This document shows, in pieces, positions 9,146-17,658 of a stretch of DNA of 64,000 nucleotides (positions within the stretch are counted from its first letter, which is position 1; the number at the start of each line of letters is the position of its first letter). Below the pieces are notes generated by a model. That model saw only the letters and a program-made list of their open reading frames with translations. It was not told where the DNA came from and ran no database searches. This DNA is from Thiomicrorhabdus sp963677355 (GTDB taxonomy: Bacteria > Pseudomonadota > Gammaproteobacteria > Thiomicrospirales > Thiomicrospiraceae): contig CAXXXQ010000003.1 of NCBI GenBank assembly GCA_963677355.2, forward strand, positions 389,524-453,523, read 5' to 3'. Both the position numbers and the translations under genes were made by a program.

Positions 9146-9711
9146 GAAGCCCGATCCGCTTGCGTCAGTCCGGCCCACCAGAGTCTAAGGCGCAGCCCGA
9201 ATGAGGTGGTGAAACCGACTTCCACAAAAGCGATATTGCCGTTCGGATCAATAATGAAATCGGCCGGCACCGCCTTGGCACCGAAGGTTTTCAACCATTC
9301 GCCTTGCAGGTCGTTAACGATGATGTCAGGGTTCATTTCGTGTTGTTGAGCATAGCTTAACAGTTGTTCATCATCCGCCGACTGGGTGGCGATATTAATG
9401 ACTGCATAATCTTCGGAAACAGACTCGATTCCGCCCTTGCTGACCTCGCAAATCGGACACCAAGTTGCCCAAATATGCACCAGAACCGGCTGTCCCTGTT
9501 GAGTCAGTGCTTGCAGGTCGATCGCTTTTCCGGTAATCGAAGTCACTTGCATTTTGGGCGCCTGTCCTTGTAAAACCTCACCCTGCATAAAAGGTCTGAC
9601 GGCTAAATAAACAGCGATGACAAACAGGACGGTCAGCAGGTTCTTGAACCAGTTGGTTTGCCAGAATTTTGGTTTTTCAGGTGTTTCCGAGGGCGTCTTG
9701 GATTGTGGCAT
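9142..9711 (-). CDS. membrane-anchored thioredoxin-like disulfide oxidoreductase (TlpA/ScsD type)
   Basis: A 189-residue protein with an N-terminal signal anchor (about residues 22-42, LLTVLFVIAVYLAV) and a periplasmic thioredoxin fold. The redox motif is WCPIC in HIWATWCPIC and the cis-proline loop is AVPADF. TlpA/ScsD-type proteins handle disulfides or cytochrome c maturation outside the membrane. The downstream spermidine-synthase-like gene overlaps its stop by 4 bp, so the two are cotranscribed. Its partner DsbD-like reductant is not in the window. Confidence 0.85.
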   Translation of the reverse strand: MPQSKTPSETPEKPKFWQTNWFKNLLTVLFVIAVYLAVRPFMQGEVLQGQAPKMQVTSITGKAIDLQALTQQGQPVLVHIWATWCPICEVSKGGIESVSEDYAVINIATQSADDEQLLSYAQQHEMNPDIIVNDLQGEWLKTFGAKAVPADFIIDPNGNIAFVEVGFTTSFGLRLRLWWAGLTQADRAS

Positions 9712-9845
9712 GGGTCTGAAAGGCTCCGAGTTTTATGCTGATATCGGCCAGAAAATAGAGTTCTTTTTTAGATAACCGAAGTAGCAAAATCGCTATGCTA
9801 GAATAGCGCCCATTATATGATGATTACGATTGAAGGACAGCGAAA

Positions 9846-10475
9846 ATGGAAGCGAAGTTTTGGCATGATATGTGGGATAGCGGTGTAGTCGGGTTTCACT
9901 TACCCGACGTGAACGCTTATTTGAAAAAGCATTGGTCGAAGCTGAATTTACAGGGACAGGAATCGGTTCTGGTTCCGTTGTGCGGCAAAACGCTGGATAT
10001 GGTCTGGCTGGCGCAGCAGGGTCATGAGGTGCTGGGTGTGGAACTGAGCCAGAAGGCGTTAGATGAATTTTTGCAGGAAAATGGGCTGGAAGCCAAACCG
10101 CATAGCACGGACAAACACTGCGGTTATCGACTGCCTTCTATGACCCTATTGTGCGGTGACTTTTTTCATATCGATGCCGAGCAGTGCCAAGATATTGCCG
10201 TGGTTTATGACCGTGCCGCTCTGGTGGCCTTGCCTCCTGAAATGCGCCAACAGTATGTTCGGCATTTGAACGAGATCTTACCGCAAGGCAGCAAGACTTT
10301 ACTGGTCACCATGGAATACGACCAGTCGAAATTGCAGGGGCCGCCTTTTTCAGTTGAAGAAAAAGAGGTGTTGGCCTTATTTGCGCATTGCAAAAAAATC
10401 GACAAGCTTGAGCAGGTGCCGTTTGTCCGCAAAGGGGTCGATGCGGTTGAAAAGGTTTTTCTAATCGAAGCCTAA
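9846..10475 (+). CDS. tpm: thiopurine S-methyltransferase
   Basis: A 209-residue SAM-dependent methyltransferase of the bacterial TPMT family. FWHDMWDSGVVGFHLPDVN at the N-terminus and VLVPLCGKTLDMVWLA with GVELS as SAM-binding elements are hallmarks of the family. Members methylate thiopurines and, in several proteobacteria, selenium and tellurium oxyanion derivatives to volatile forms. It stands alone and ends 17 bp from the convergent yrfG stop. A short dyad (CGCTAT...ATAGCG, about 9790-9807) lies upstream, of unknown significance. Confidence 0.93.
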   Translation: MEAKFWHDMWDSGVVGFHLPDVNAYLKKHWSKLNLQGQESVLVPLCGKTLDMVWLAQQGHEVLGVELSQKALDEFLQENGLEAKPHSTDKHCGYRLPSMTLLCGDFFHIDAEQCQDIAVVYDRAALVALPPEMRQQYVRHLNEILPQGSKTLLVTMEYDQSKLQGPPFSVEEKEVLALFAHCKKIDKLEQVPFVRKGVDAVEKVFLIEA

Positions 10476-10492
10476 CGGTATTTGCTCGGCAA

Positions 10493-11173
10493 TTATTCTG
10501 CCGGCATGATCTGTGAGTAACGGCTGAAGTGCGGGAACTGTTTCGGATCGACTGGATCGAGTTTTGGACTGACAAAGGTGGCGCACAACAGGTGTTTGAT
10601 GCCGTATTCCTGCGCCGTGCTCAGGGCTCGGGTATTGTCGTCAATCAGCAAAGTTTTGTTTTTGTCGTAGGGCTGGATATTTTGGATTTCAGACCAGATT
10701 TGGATGTCTTCCTTGGGCATGCCAAAGTCATGGGCTGAAATCAGTTTATCGAAATAAGCTTCAATTTCGGTCATTTCCAGTTTAATCACTAGACTGTCAC
10801 GATGGGCATTGGTGACCATAATCACGGTTTTGTTCTGCTGCTTAAGCCATTTCAGGAATTGCATCACTTCCGGATGAACTTTAATCTGGTGTTTGAGTTC
10901 GGCTTTTAGTGCCGCAATCGGCAGTTCAAGGGCCTCGGTCCAATAGTCCAGACAATACCAGTTCAGGGTGCCGGTTTGCGAATGGATCTTTTCATGAATC
11001 AGTTGTTTGGCTTCATCCAAGCTGATTCGGTTTTTATCGGCATAAGATTGCGGTACGAATTCCATCCAGAAATGCCAGTCGAAATGCAAGTCAAGCAGGG
11101 TGCCGTCCATATCCAATAGAACGGTTTCGATACCAGACCAATCAACTAACGGATTTTTGACTGCTTGATTCAT
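10493..11173 (-). CDS. yrfG: HAD-family GMP/IMP nucleotidase YrfG
   Basis: A HAD-superfamily phosphatase with motif I LLDMDGTLLDL, motif II in MVTNAHRDS, the conserved Lys in FGMPKEDIQ and motif III LLIDDN. The order and the TLNWYCLDYW segment match E. coli YrfG, which dephosphorylates GMP and IMP. I choose the ATG at 11173 (MNQAVKNPLVDW) with AAGAGG upstream; the frame stays open to 11236, but that stretch would run to the divergent nudE start. The divergent yrfG/nudE arrangement is also seen in E. coli. Confidence 0.88.
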   Translation of the reverse strand: MNQAVKNPLVDWSGIETVLLDMDGTLLDLHFDWHFWMEFVPQSYADKNRISLDEAKQLIHEKIHSQTGTLNWYCLDYWTEALELPIAALKAELKHQIKVHPEVMQFLKWLKQQNKTVIMVTNAHRDSLVIKLEMTEIEAYFDKLISAHDFGMPKEDIQIWSEIQNIQPYDKNKTLLIDDNTRALSTAQEYGIKHLLCATFVSPKLDPVDPKQFPHFSRYSQIMPAE

Positions 11174-11234
11174 TGCAAATACCAACCTCTTAGCGTTAAG
11201 ATGAGTTTTTAAATTGTCAATCCGAGCCGGTTTC

Positions 11235-11795
11235 ATGTCTGACCCAAATTCAAAAAAAACGCCTACTATTCTAGCCGAAAATATCGAGGCTCAGTCACGG
11301 ATTTTCACGGTTCAATCACAGCATATCGAGTTCTCCAACGGCACTCGAGTAAACTATGAAAGACTGGTCTCCAACTCTGACGGTGCCGTGCTGATCATTC
11401 CGCTGCTGGACGACGATCACTTGTTGTTGATCAGAGAGTATGGTGCCGGTGTCGGGCGATATGAACTCGGATTTCCGAAAGGTAAAGTCGATCCGGGTGA
11501 AACTTGGCGCGAAGCGAGTGTCCGGGAGAGCCAAGAAGAGATCGGTCATGCTCCGGCAGAAGTAAAGTTACTGGATTCCGTCAGTCTGGCGGCCGGTTAT
11601 ATGACCCATCAAACGCATATTGTTTTGGCGACCGGTTTGTCCCCGCAGGAGGCGCAAGGCGACGAGCCGGAACCGCTCGAAGTCGTTAAGTGGCCTCTGC
11701 AAAATTGGCAAAATTTGCTGGCGCATCCCGATTTTACCGAAGGGCGAGCCTATGCGGCTTTAATGCTAGTGCTTAAAGAACGTAATTTAATTTAG
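11235..11795 (+). CDS. nudE: ADP compounds hydrolase NudE
   Basis: A 186-residue Nudix hydrolase that cleaves ADP-ribose, NADH, Ap3A and similar ADP derivatives. The Nudix box is visible as GKVDPGETWREASV followed by RESQEEIG. RIFTVQSQHIEFSNG at the N-terminus and GDEPEPLEVVKWPL near the C-terminus match E. coli NudE. The ATG at 11235 (MSDPNSKK) is preferred over the upstream alternative start at 11214. The gene is followed 38 bp later by cysQ, a frequent nudE-cysQ pair. Confidence 0.92.
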   Translation: MSDPNSKKTPTILAENIEAQSRIFTVQSQHIEFSNGTRVNYERLVSNSDGAVLIIPLLDDDHLLLIREYGAGVGRYELGFPKGKVDPGETWREASVRESQEEIGHAPAEVKLLDSVSLAAGYMTHQTHIVLATGLSPQEAQGDEPEPLEVVKWPLQNWQNLLAHPDFTEGRAYAALMLVLKERNLI

Positions 11796-11833
11796 ATGCC
11801 TTTAATTCCCAACCTCTATCATTCGGTTAATAC

Positions 11834-12763
11834 ATGAAACCTACAGACTCACATTCAGAACTTCATTTTGATTATTTATCCACCGTTTTACTGCCCGAAG
11901 TTTGTCATATTGCGTTTCAGGCCGGACAGCTCATCTCCGATTTTTATCATAAACAGGAATTCGATGTTGAGTGCAAAGCCGACGGCTCTCCGGTCACCTG
12001 TGCCGACCAAAGCGCGGATAAATTGATCTGTTTGGCATTAAGGGCGTTAACCCCGGATATTCCAATGGTGACCGAGGAAAGTGTTGCCGATATTCCTTAT
12101 GAACAGCGAAAATCATGGCAGACCTATTGGTTGGTTGACCCTTTGGACGGTACCAAGGAGTTTATCGCCGGGACCGGTGAGTACAGTGTCAATATTGCAT
12201 TGATCTACAATCATCATCCGGTCATGGGCGTGGTGTATGGTCCGGAAACCGGTGATTTCTACTTTGCGGTTCAAAGCCACCCGCAAGATCCGGAAAATCA
12301 GGCGCAGATCGGTAAGCTCGAGCAGCTCTATGCTGAAAATCAAGCGGATACGCTAGATTGGCAACAGTTAATAGCTACGGCTGATGCCATTACGGTTGCC
12401 AATCATCCTCAGCAGAGACTGGAAAACGGCGAGACAATTCGTGTGGCCGTCAGTCGAAGGCACGGCGGTGCTTTACAGCATTTTATGGGGCAACTGGGTC
12501 ATTACTCGAAAATCAGAATGGGGTCGGCACTGAAAACGTGTTTGGTTGCGGAAGGTAAGGCGGATATCTATCCTCGTTTCGGACCGACTTCTTTATGGGA
12601 TACGGCGGCGGCTCAGTGTATTTTGGAGGTGGCCGGCGGTGCGGTTTTAAATGCAGCAGGTCATTCGTTGGAGTATGTCCAAACCGAATCTTTGTTGAAC
12701 CCGTTTTTTATTGCGATCGGTCATACAGATTATGATTGGCCGCCTTTTCCAGAGGTGCTCTAA
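11834..12763 (+). CDS. cysQ: 3'(2'),5'-bisphosphate nucleotidase CysQ
   Basis: An inositol-monophosphatase-fold enzyme that removes 3'-phosphate from PAP/PAPS produced in sulfate assimilation. Metal-binding motifs are MVTEES, VDPLDGTKEF and, near the C-terminus, GPTSLWDTAAAQ. At 309 residues it is about 60 longer than E. coli CysQ. The extra length is an acidic, Gln-rich insertion at roughly residues 150-205, between YGPETGDFYFA and the VSRRHGG strand. Probably cotranscribed with nudE. Confidence 0.92.
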   Translation: MKPTDSHSELHFDYLSTVLLPEVCHIAFQAGQLISDFYHKQEFDVECKADGSPVTCADQSADKLICLALRALTPDIPMVTEESVADIPYEQRKSWQTYWLVDPLDGTKEFIAGTGEYSVNIALIYNHHPVMGVVYGPETGDFYFAVQSHPQDPENQAQIGKLEQLYAENQADTLDWQQLIATADAITVANHPQQRLENGETIRVAVSRRHGGALQHFMGQLGHYSKIRMGSALKTCLVAEGKADIYPRFGPTSLWDTAAAQCILEVAGGAVLNAAGHSLEYVQTESLLNPFFIAIGHTDYDWPPFPEVL

Positions 12764-12777
12764 GCACCGAAATCAGA

Positions 12778-13617
12778 TTAATCGTAAGCCTGTTTGGTAA
12801 TCTGTGTTTGAATATGTCCCAACTCTTCGTCCGAAAGATTAAGCACCTTTTGACACTTTTCGTAGATGGCGTGGTTTTGTCTGGTTTCGTGTTGTGCGTC
12901 GAAGTTTTTGATTTGCACGGCATGCGCCAGTTCCAGCATTGCTACGAATAACTTGAGTTTTTCGTTACTAATATCATCCATTCTTTCGGTATGGTGCAAG
13001 AGAATGGATTGGGCGATATATTTCGGCATTGACCACCCCATCGCCAAAACATAACCCATGGCAGAATGACTTGTGCCGAATTTAGCCACCTCTTTTTGCT
13101 CAAGAGTGTAGTGGTTGTTCAGGCTGCTGACAAAGACTTGACCATAAACTTCATCAAGTTCGGCCAGAGCAAAGGCGCCTATATCGTGAAGCAGGCCGAC
13201 CAAATAAGCTTCGTCGGGTCTGATCTGTTTGCTGTACTTGGCAATAAAAGAGCAGACTTCGGCAATTGCTTGACTGTGGTAACTGAGTCCCGCCACTTTT
13301 TTGGTTTTCAGTAAGTCTTTGATGACAATCGCCATGACATAGTTTTTGATGTATTTGTTCCCTAAACGGAATATTGCGCCATCAAGATCTTTGGTTTTAC
13401 TGTGCAAACTGTTGGTCAGACTGGGCATATTGGCCAAACCGATCAATTCGCCGGCAATGTACGGGTTGGCGGAGATTAGACGCTTTACTTTTGCAGGATC
13501 GGGAATGTCGCTTTTTTCAAATAATTGCTGTAGTTCAATGACTGCATCCGGTAGAACCGGGATGGTAATTTTTCTAACCAGTTGGCTAGCGACTTGTATC
13601 TGATCTTTATATGACAT
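12778..13617 (-). CDS. HDOD domain protein
   Basis: A 279-residue single-domain HDOD protein. The fold is recognisable from VLPDAVIELQQLFE, the region around residues 60-80 (IGLANMPSLTNSLHSK) and the HD-like but degenerate pocket LVGLLHDIGAFALAEL. Most HDOD proteins lack phosphodiesterase activity and act as signalling or scaffold proteins in motility, biofilm and stress control. There is no fused GGDEF or EAL domain, although a diguanylate cyclase lies 4 kb away. Convergent with cysQ (14 bp apart). Confidence 0.88.
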   Translation of the reverse strand: MSYKDQIQVASQLVRKITIPVLPDAVIELQQLFEKSDIPDPAKVKRLISANPYIAGELIGLANMPSLTNSLHSKTKDLDGAIFRLGNKYIKNYVMAIVIKDLLKTKKVAGLSYHSQAIAEVCSFIAKYSKQIRPDEAYLVGLLHDIGAFALAELDEVYGQVFVSSLNNHYTLEQKEVAKFGTSHSAMGYVLAMGWSMPKYIAQSILLHHTERMDDISNEKLKLFVAMLELAHAVQIKNFDAQHETRQNHAIYEKCQKVLNLSDEELGHIQTQITKQAYD

Positions 13618-13740
13618 GGTTATTATTTAAAAAAGTATTGTCTGCGATTATATAGCGAACCGGCGGTAAAGAAGTTGTGTTTCGTCAATTATTTCCGGCC
13701 TGATTCCATTTTGATCATGAATCTACTCTTTGTGGTAATA

Positions 13741-13763
13741 AAAAAGGGGCGAAAGCCCCTTTT
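13741..13763 (-). terminator. Rho-independent terminator of nrdA
   Basis: The stem AAAAGGGGC/GCCCCTTTT has a GAAA loop and, read on the - strand, runs into TTTTTT-ATT. It lies 32 bp after the nrdA stop, which separates nrdA from the HDOD gene on the same strand. Confidence 0.88.
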
Positions 13764-13794
13764 GGTTTGCAGAAACCCGCTATTGAATCGGGGT

Positions 13795-16062
13795 TTACAG
13801 CTTACATGCGCCACCTGCGCAACCATCGTCTTCATGGGCGTCGTCCGCGCCGTCACGAGTATTATGGTAATACAAGGTTTTAAGGCCCATCTTGTAGCAA
13901 TACAAGATGTCTTGCAGTACTAATTTAATTGGCACTTTGTCTTCATTGAATCGAGCCGGATCGTAATTGGTGTTGGCCGAGATCGCTTGGTCGACAAATT
14001 TCTGCATGATTCCAACCAGTTGGATGTAACCTTGGTTATTCGGAATATGCCATAACAATTCATAGTCGTCGCGATGCTCTTTGAAGCCAGGCACAACCTG
14101 TTTCAGAATACCGTCTTTAGATGCCTTAACCGAGATGTAACCACGCGGCGGTTCAATACCGTTGGTTGAGTTGGTGATTTGCGAAGAGGTTTCGCACGGC
14201 ATCAGTGCCGTTAAGGTTGAGTTTCTCAAACCGTGCTCTTTGATTTCGGTACGCAGCGCTTCCCAATCTAAGTGCAGAGGTTCGTCACAAATTTCGTCGA
14301 CATCTATCTTGTAGGTGTCGATAGGCAGAATACCTTGAGCGTATTTGGTGTCTGCAAAGTAGCCGCAAGCGCCTTGTTCTTTAGCAAGGTTGTTTGAAGC
14401 TTTTAACAGGTTATACTGAATCGCTTCAAAGGTTTTGTGAATTAAACCGTTGGCCGAACCGTCCGAGTATTTGGTCTTGTTTTTAGCCAGATAGTAAGCC
14501 AAGTTAGTGACTCCGACACCTAAGGTGCGGCGACCCATACTCGAGTGTCTTGCGGCTTCAACCGGGTAGTCCTGATAGTCAAGCAAGCTATCCAGCGCAC
14601 GTACAATCAGGTCGGACAAGCTTTCCAATTCTTCCAAGTTTTCCAGCGCGCCCAAGTTGAAAGCCGACAAGGTACAAAGTGCAATCTCACCGTCAGGGTC
14701 TTCTACCGAGTGCAAAGGTTTGGTCGGTAGGGCGATCTCAAGGCATAAGTTCGATTGGTGAACCGGCGCTTTTTTCTCGTCAAACGGGCTGTGGGTATTA
14801 CAGTGGTCAACGTTCTGAATATAGATACGACCAGTCTGAGCACGTTCTTGAGCGACTTGGGTAAACAGGTCGATGGCCTTGACGGTTTTTTTACGGATGC
14901 TTTCATCCACTTCGTAAATTTTATAAAGACGTTCAAACTCTTCTTGGTCGTCAAAGAAGGCTTCATAGAGGCCGGGAACGTCCGAAGGGCTGAATAGGGT
15001 GATATTGCCGCCTTCCAGCATACGTTGGTACATCAATTTATTGAACTGTACGCCGTAATCCAAGTGGCGGGCACGGTTCTCCTCCACGCCGCGGTTGTTT
15101 TTCAGTACCACCAGAGATTCAACTTCAAGGTGCCAGATCGGATAGAACAGGGTGGCTGCACCGCCACGAACCCCGCCCTGCGAGCAGGACTTTACAGCCG
15201 TCTGGAAGTGTTTGATAAACGGAATCATTCCGGTGTGATAGGCTTCACCACCGCGAATTTCACTTCCCAATGCGCGGATACGGCCAACGTTGACTCCGAT
15301 GCCGGCACGCTGTGAGACGTATTTAACAATCGATGAAGAGGTCGCATTGATCGAATCTAACGAGTCGCCGCATTCAATCAGTACACAGGAACTGAATTGG
15401 CGAGTCGGGGTACGCACACCGGACATGATCGGCGTCGGCAACGACAGTTTGAACAGAGACGAAGCGTCGTAGAAGTCTTTGATATATTGCAGACGAGTCT
15501 CTTCCGGGTAGTGGGCAAACAGACACATCGGAATTAGCATGTAGATAAACTGCGGACTTTCGAAAATTTTGCCGGTAACACGGTTTTGAACCAGATATTT
15601 CCCTTCCAGCTGCTTAACCGCAGCGTAGCTGAAGTTAAGGTCGCGGCCGTGATCGATATAACGATCCAGTTCGTCAATGTCAGCTTTGCTGTAATCATCA
15701 ATAATCTGGCTGTCATAGTGGCCGCTGCGAACCATTTTATTGACGTGTTCGAACAACGTAGGCGGTGTAAAACGATCAAACGCTTTTTTACGCAAATGGA
15801 ATATGGCTAATCGAGCTGCTAAATGTTGATAATCCGGAGACTGTTCAGAGATTAGGTCGGCTGCTGATTTTACGATAGTTTCGTGAATATCCGAAGTGGT
15901 GATGCCATCATAAAATTGAATGTGAGACTTAAGTTCTACTTCGGAAACGGAAACGTTTTCGAGTCCCTCTGCCGCCCAAGTAATGACGCGGTGGATTTTT
16001 TCTAAATCGATCGGTTCTTTGGTGCCATTTCGTTTAGTAACTTGAATGTTTTGGTTAGTCAT
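13795..16062 (-). CDS. nrdA: ribonucleoside-diphosphate reductase class Ia, alpha subunit
   Basis: A 755-residue catalytic subunit of aerobic ribonucleotide reductase. An N-terminal ATP-cone (about 5-95, NIQVTKRNGTKEPIDLEKI) indicates allosteric dATP control. The 10-stranded barrel carries the active-site cysteines (SNLCLEIALPT; SSCVLIECGDSLDS for the redox pair region), and the C-terminus ends DDGCAGGACKL, the CxxxxC shuttle tail. The length is close to E. coli NrdA (761). It is not next to nrdB, which is 8 kb downstream on the same strand. Upstream DNA holds two NrdR boxes and DnaA boxes. Confidence 0.96.
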   Translation of the reverse strand: MTNQNIQVTKRNGTKEPIDLEKIHRVITWAAEGLENVSVSEVELKSHIQFYDGITTSDIHETIVKSAADLISEQSPDYQHLAARLAIFHLRKKAFDRFTPPTLFEHVNKMVRSGHYDSQIIDDYSKADIDELDRYIDHGRDLNFSYAAVKQLEGKYLVQNRVTGKIFESPQFIYMLIPMCLFAHYPEETRLQYIKDFYDASSLFKLSLPTPIMSGVRTPTRQFSSCVLIECGDSLDSINATSSSIVKYVSQRAGIGVNVGRIRALGSEIRGGEAYHTGMIPFIKHFQTAVKSCSQGGVRGGAATLFYPIWHLEVESLVVLKNNRGVEENRARHLDYGVQFNKLMYQRMLEGGNITLFSPSDVPGLYEAFFDDQEEFERLYKIYEVDESIRKKTVKAIDLFTQVAQERAQTGRIYIQNVDHCNTHSPFDEKKAPVHQSNLCLEIALPTKPLHSVEDPDGEIALCTLSAFNLGALENLEELESLSDLIVRALDSLLDYQDYPVEAARHSSMGRRTLGVGVTNLAYYLAKNKTKYSDGSANGLIHKTFEAIQYNLLKASNNLAKEQGACGYFADTKYAQGILPIDTYKIDVDEICDEPLHLDWEALRTEIKEHGLRNSTLTALMPCETSSQITNSTNGIEPPRGYISVKASKDGILKQVVPGFKEHRDDYELLWHIPNNQGYIQLVGIMQKFVDQAISANTNYDPARFNEDKVPIKLVLQDILYCYKMGLKTLYYHNTRDGADDAHEDDGCAGGACKL

Positions 16063-16212
16063 GCGCTGTTTTTTTCAACCTGTGTATAAAGCAAACTTAC
16101 TGAAAAGGATTAACAATAATGAATTTATAAAGGAATTCATTAGCTTAGCGAAACAATGCAAAATGAAATGTAGTTTTGAATGATAATTGCCTTGTGCTTA
16201 ACAGCGTTGCTC

Positions 16213-16260
16213 GCACAATATCTAGTTTCGCGTTTTCGTTGTTATCGCAAAATATAGTAG
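16213..16260. promoter_or_regulatory. tandem NrdR boxes upstream of nrdA
   Basis: Two 16-bp sites, cores CAATATCTAG (16216-16225) and CAAAATATAG (16248-16257), each match the NrdR consensus core CWATATATWG with one mismatch. The core starts are 32 bp apart, i.e. three helical turns, the usual spacing of paired NrdR boxes. They lie about 150-200 bp before nrdA, so NrdR repression of nrdA is likely. Confidence 0.78.
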
Positions 16261-16323
16261 ATTTTTGAGAATGGTGCAAGCACATAAAAATGCACTTTTA
16301 TTACTGTTTTTTAGATGCATTTC

Positions 16324-16377
16324 TGTGGAAAAAACGTAAAAATTCCCTAAGAAACGAGCCTCTTAGCTTGTGGATAA
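16324..16377. promoter_or_regulatory. DnaA boxes upstream of nrdA
   Basis: The 484-bp region 16063-16546 has no gene. Besides the NrdR boxes it contains a perfect DnaA box in reverse (TGTGGATAA, 16369-16377) and a second site, TGTGGAAAA (16324-16332), which fits TTWTNCACA. In E. coli DnaA binds in front of nrdAB and links dNTP supply to replication, so the same control is plausible here. The sites are about 260-315 bp from the nrdA start. The remaining sequence is AT-rich with no further recognised element. Confidence 0.5.
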
Positions 16378-16546
16378 CTCTGTGGGGTTTTTAAAATTTA
16401 GGTCTAAAAAAAATTCTATTTAGTTAAATAAAAAATCTATAAAAAAAGTGATAAAAAAGCTTGCTTTTTGGCAAAGCCTGACGGGGCGCGGATTTGCGTG
16501 GAATTACCTACGCATATTCTATTTTTTGTAGTAAAAGGCATTTGGT

Positions 16547-17614
16547 TTACTTTTGACAGGCGGCTAGTTTTTTTTCAAATTGCATGAGATCGAAATCGTT
16601 GCCATGGGGAAGCAAAATCTCGAGTCTTGAATCACGCCGGTAGGCAATATATTCTCGAGTCACCTCTTGATCCTTGACCCATTGAAACAGCATACGCGGT
16701 TCGCCGACTTTAAAAACTCCCTTTGCTCTTAGTGGATATTTCTCTGTGGTTTTACCATTTGCTAGGCTTTTAAAGAGTTTTAATAGTTTGTTCCAATCGA
16801 AGACGGTTTCATTATTGAAAATCCAGCCGATCGAGACAGTATTGAGTTGATTTTGACTCTTTCGTTCTAATAGCCCTTGCAGTCTTTCATGAGGGGGAGG
16901 TAGTTCAGGTAAAGCGGGGGGTTCGCTGTTATGTACCGGTTTTGTTTCGACATCGTCTGTTTTTAGGTATTGGGTTGCAGGCGGCTGTCTGTGTCGATTG
17001 GATGTGATGGAAATCAGTTGCGGGTCTATTTGGGCGTGTTGGGTATTAATGATCGCGAGTTTTGGTGGGTAAAGCTGGTTGGCGAAATGGTTCAAGGCTT
17101 CGATGTTTGCTTCAACGGCTCTGTCCTGTTTGTTAAATACAATCACATCGGCGACGTCGACCAAGTTTTGCATGATCACCAGTTGAGAGAATTGTTCAAC
17201 CTTGGTGATCGCGCTATCCAGAACGGCAAATACAGTTTGGATTTCAAAGTTTTCCTGAAAGTAGGGGGTGTGTAACAACTCTACCATGGATTCCGGTTCG
17301 CCGAGGCCGGTGGGTTCAATAAAAATACGGTCTAAACGGTATTGGCTGTTTAAGGTTTGAATCGCTTCTTTAAACTCGCCGAGAGCGGTACAGCAAATGC
17401 AGCCTCCGGGAATCTGTTTCACCTGAATAGTGTCGTTTTGATTGCTAAGGATGGCTCCGTCAATGCCGATGGCTCCGAATTCGTTGACTAAAATGCCCCA
17501 GTTTTCGTTTTCCGGTTTATGTTTCAGCAGGTTTTTTAATAGCGTGGTTTTGCCGGCGCCAAGCGAACCGATAATTAAATTAACGGCGGTTCGGTTTTTT
17601 ATTTGTGTGAACAT
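16547..17614 (-). CDS. COG0523 (CobW/YjiA/ZigA-like) metallochaperone GTPase
   Basis: A 355-residue G3E-family GTPase. The P-loop is GSLGAGKTT, the metal-binding CxCC motif is GGCICC (about residue 72), the switch region is EPTGLGEP and the base-recognition motif is NKQD. A proline-rich linker (PPALPELPPPHE, about 228) precedes the CobW C-terminal domain. Relatives deliver or sense zinc or other transition metals, but the metal is not identifiable from sequence and no Zur site is obvious. It stands alone on the - strand ahead of nrdA. Confidence 0.85.
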   Translation of the reverse strand: MFTQIKNRTAVNLIIGSLGAGKTTLLKNLLKHKPENENWGILVNEFGAIGIDGAILSNQNDTIQVKQIPGGCICCTALGEFKEAIQTLNSQYRLDRIFIEPTGLGEPESMVELLHTPYFQENFEIQTVFAVLDSAITKVEQFSQLVIMQNLVDVADVIVFNKQDRAVEANIEALNHFANQLYPPKLAIINTQHAQIDPQLISITSNRHRQPPATQYLKTDDVETKPVHNSEPPALPELPPPHERLQGLLERKSQNQLNTVSIGWIFNNETVFDWNKLLKLFKSLANGKTTEKYPLRAKGVFKVGEPRMLFQWVKDQEVTREYIAYRRDSRLEILLPHGNDFDLMQFEKKLAACQK

Positions 17615-17658
17615 ACAGTAAGAGATGGGGATAAGGAGATACTTTGAAATCTCATGTT

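Noticed and set aside
16320..16400. DnaA boxes and AT-rich DNA suggesting a replication origin
   Set aside because: Only two boxes, no dnaA, dnaN, gidA or mioC nearby, and the sites lie in front of nrdA where DnaA control is already known in E. coli.
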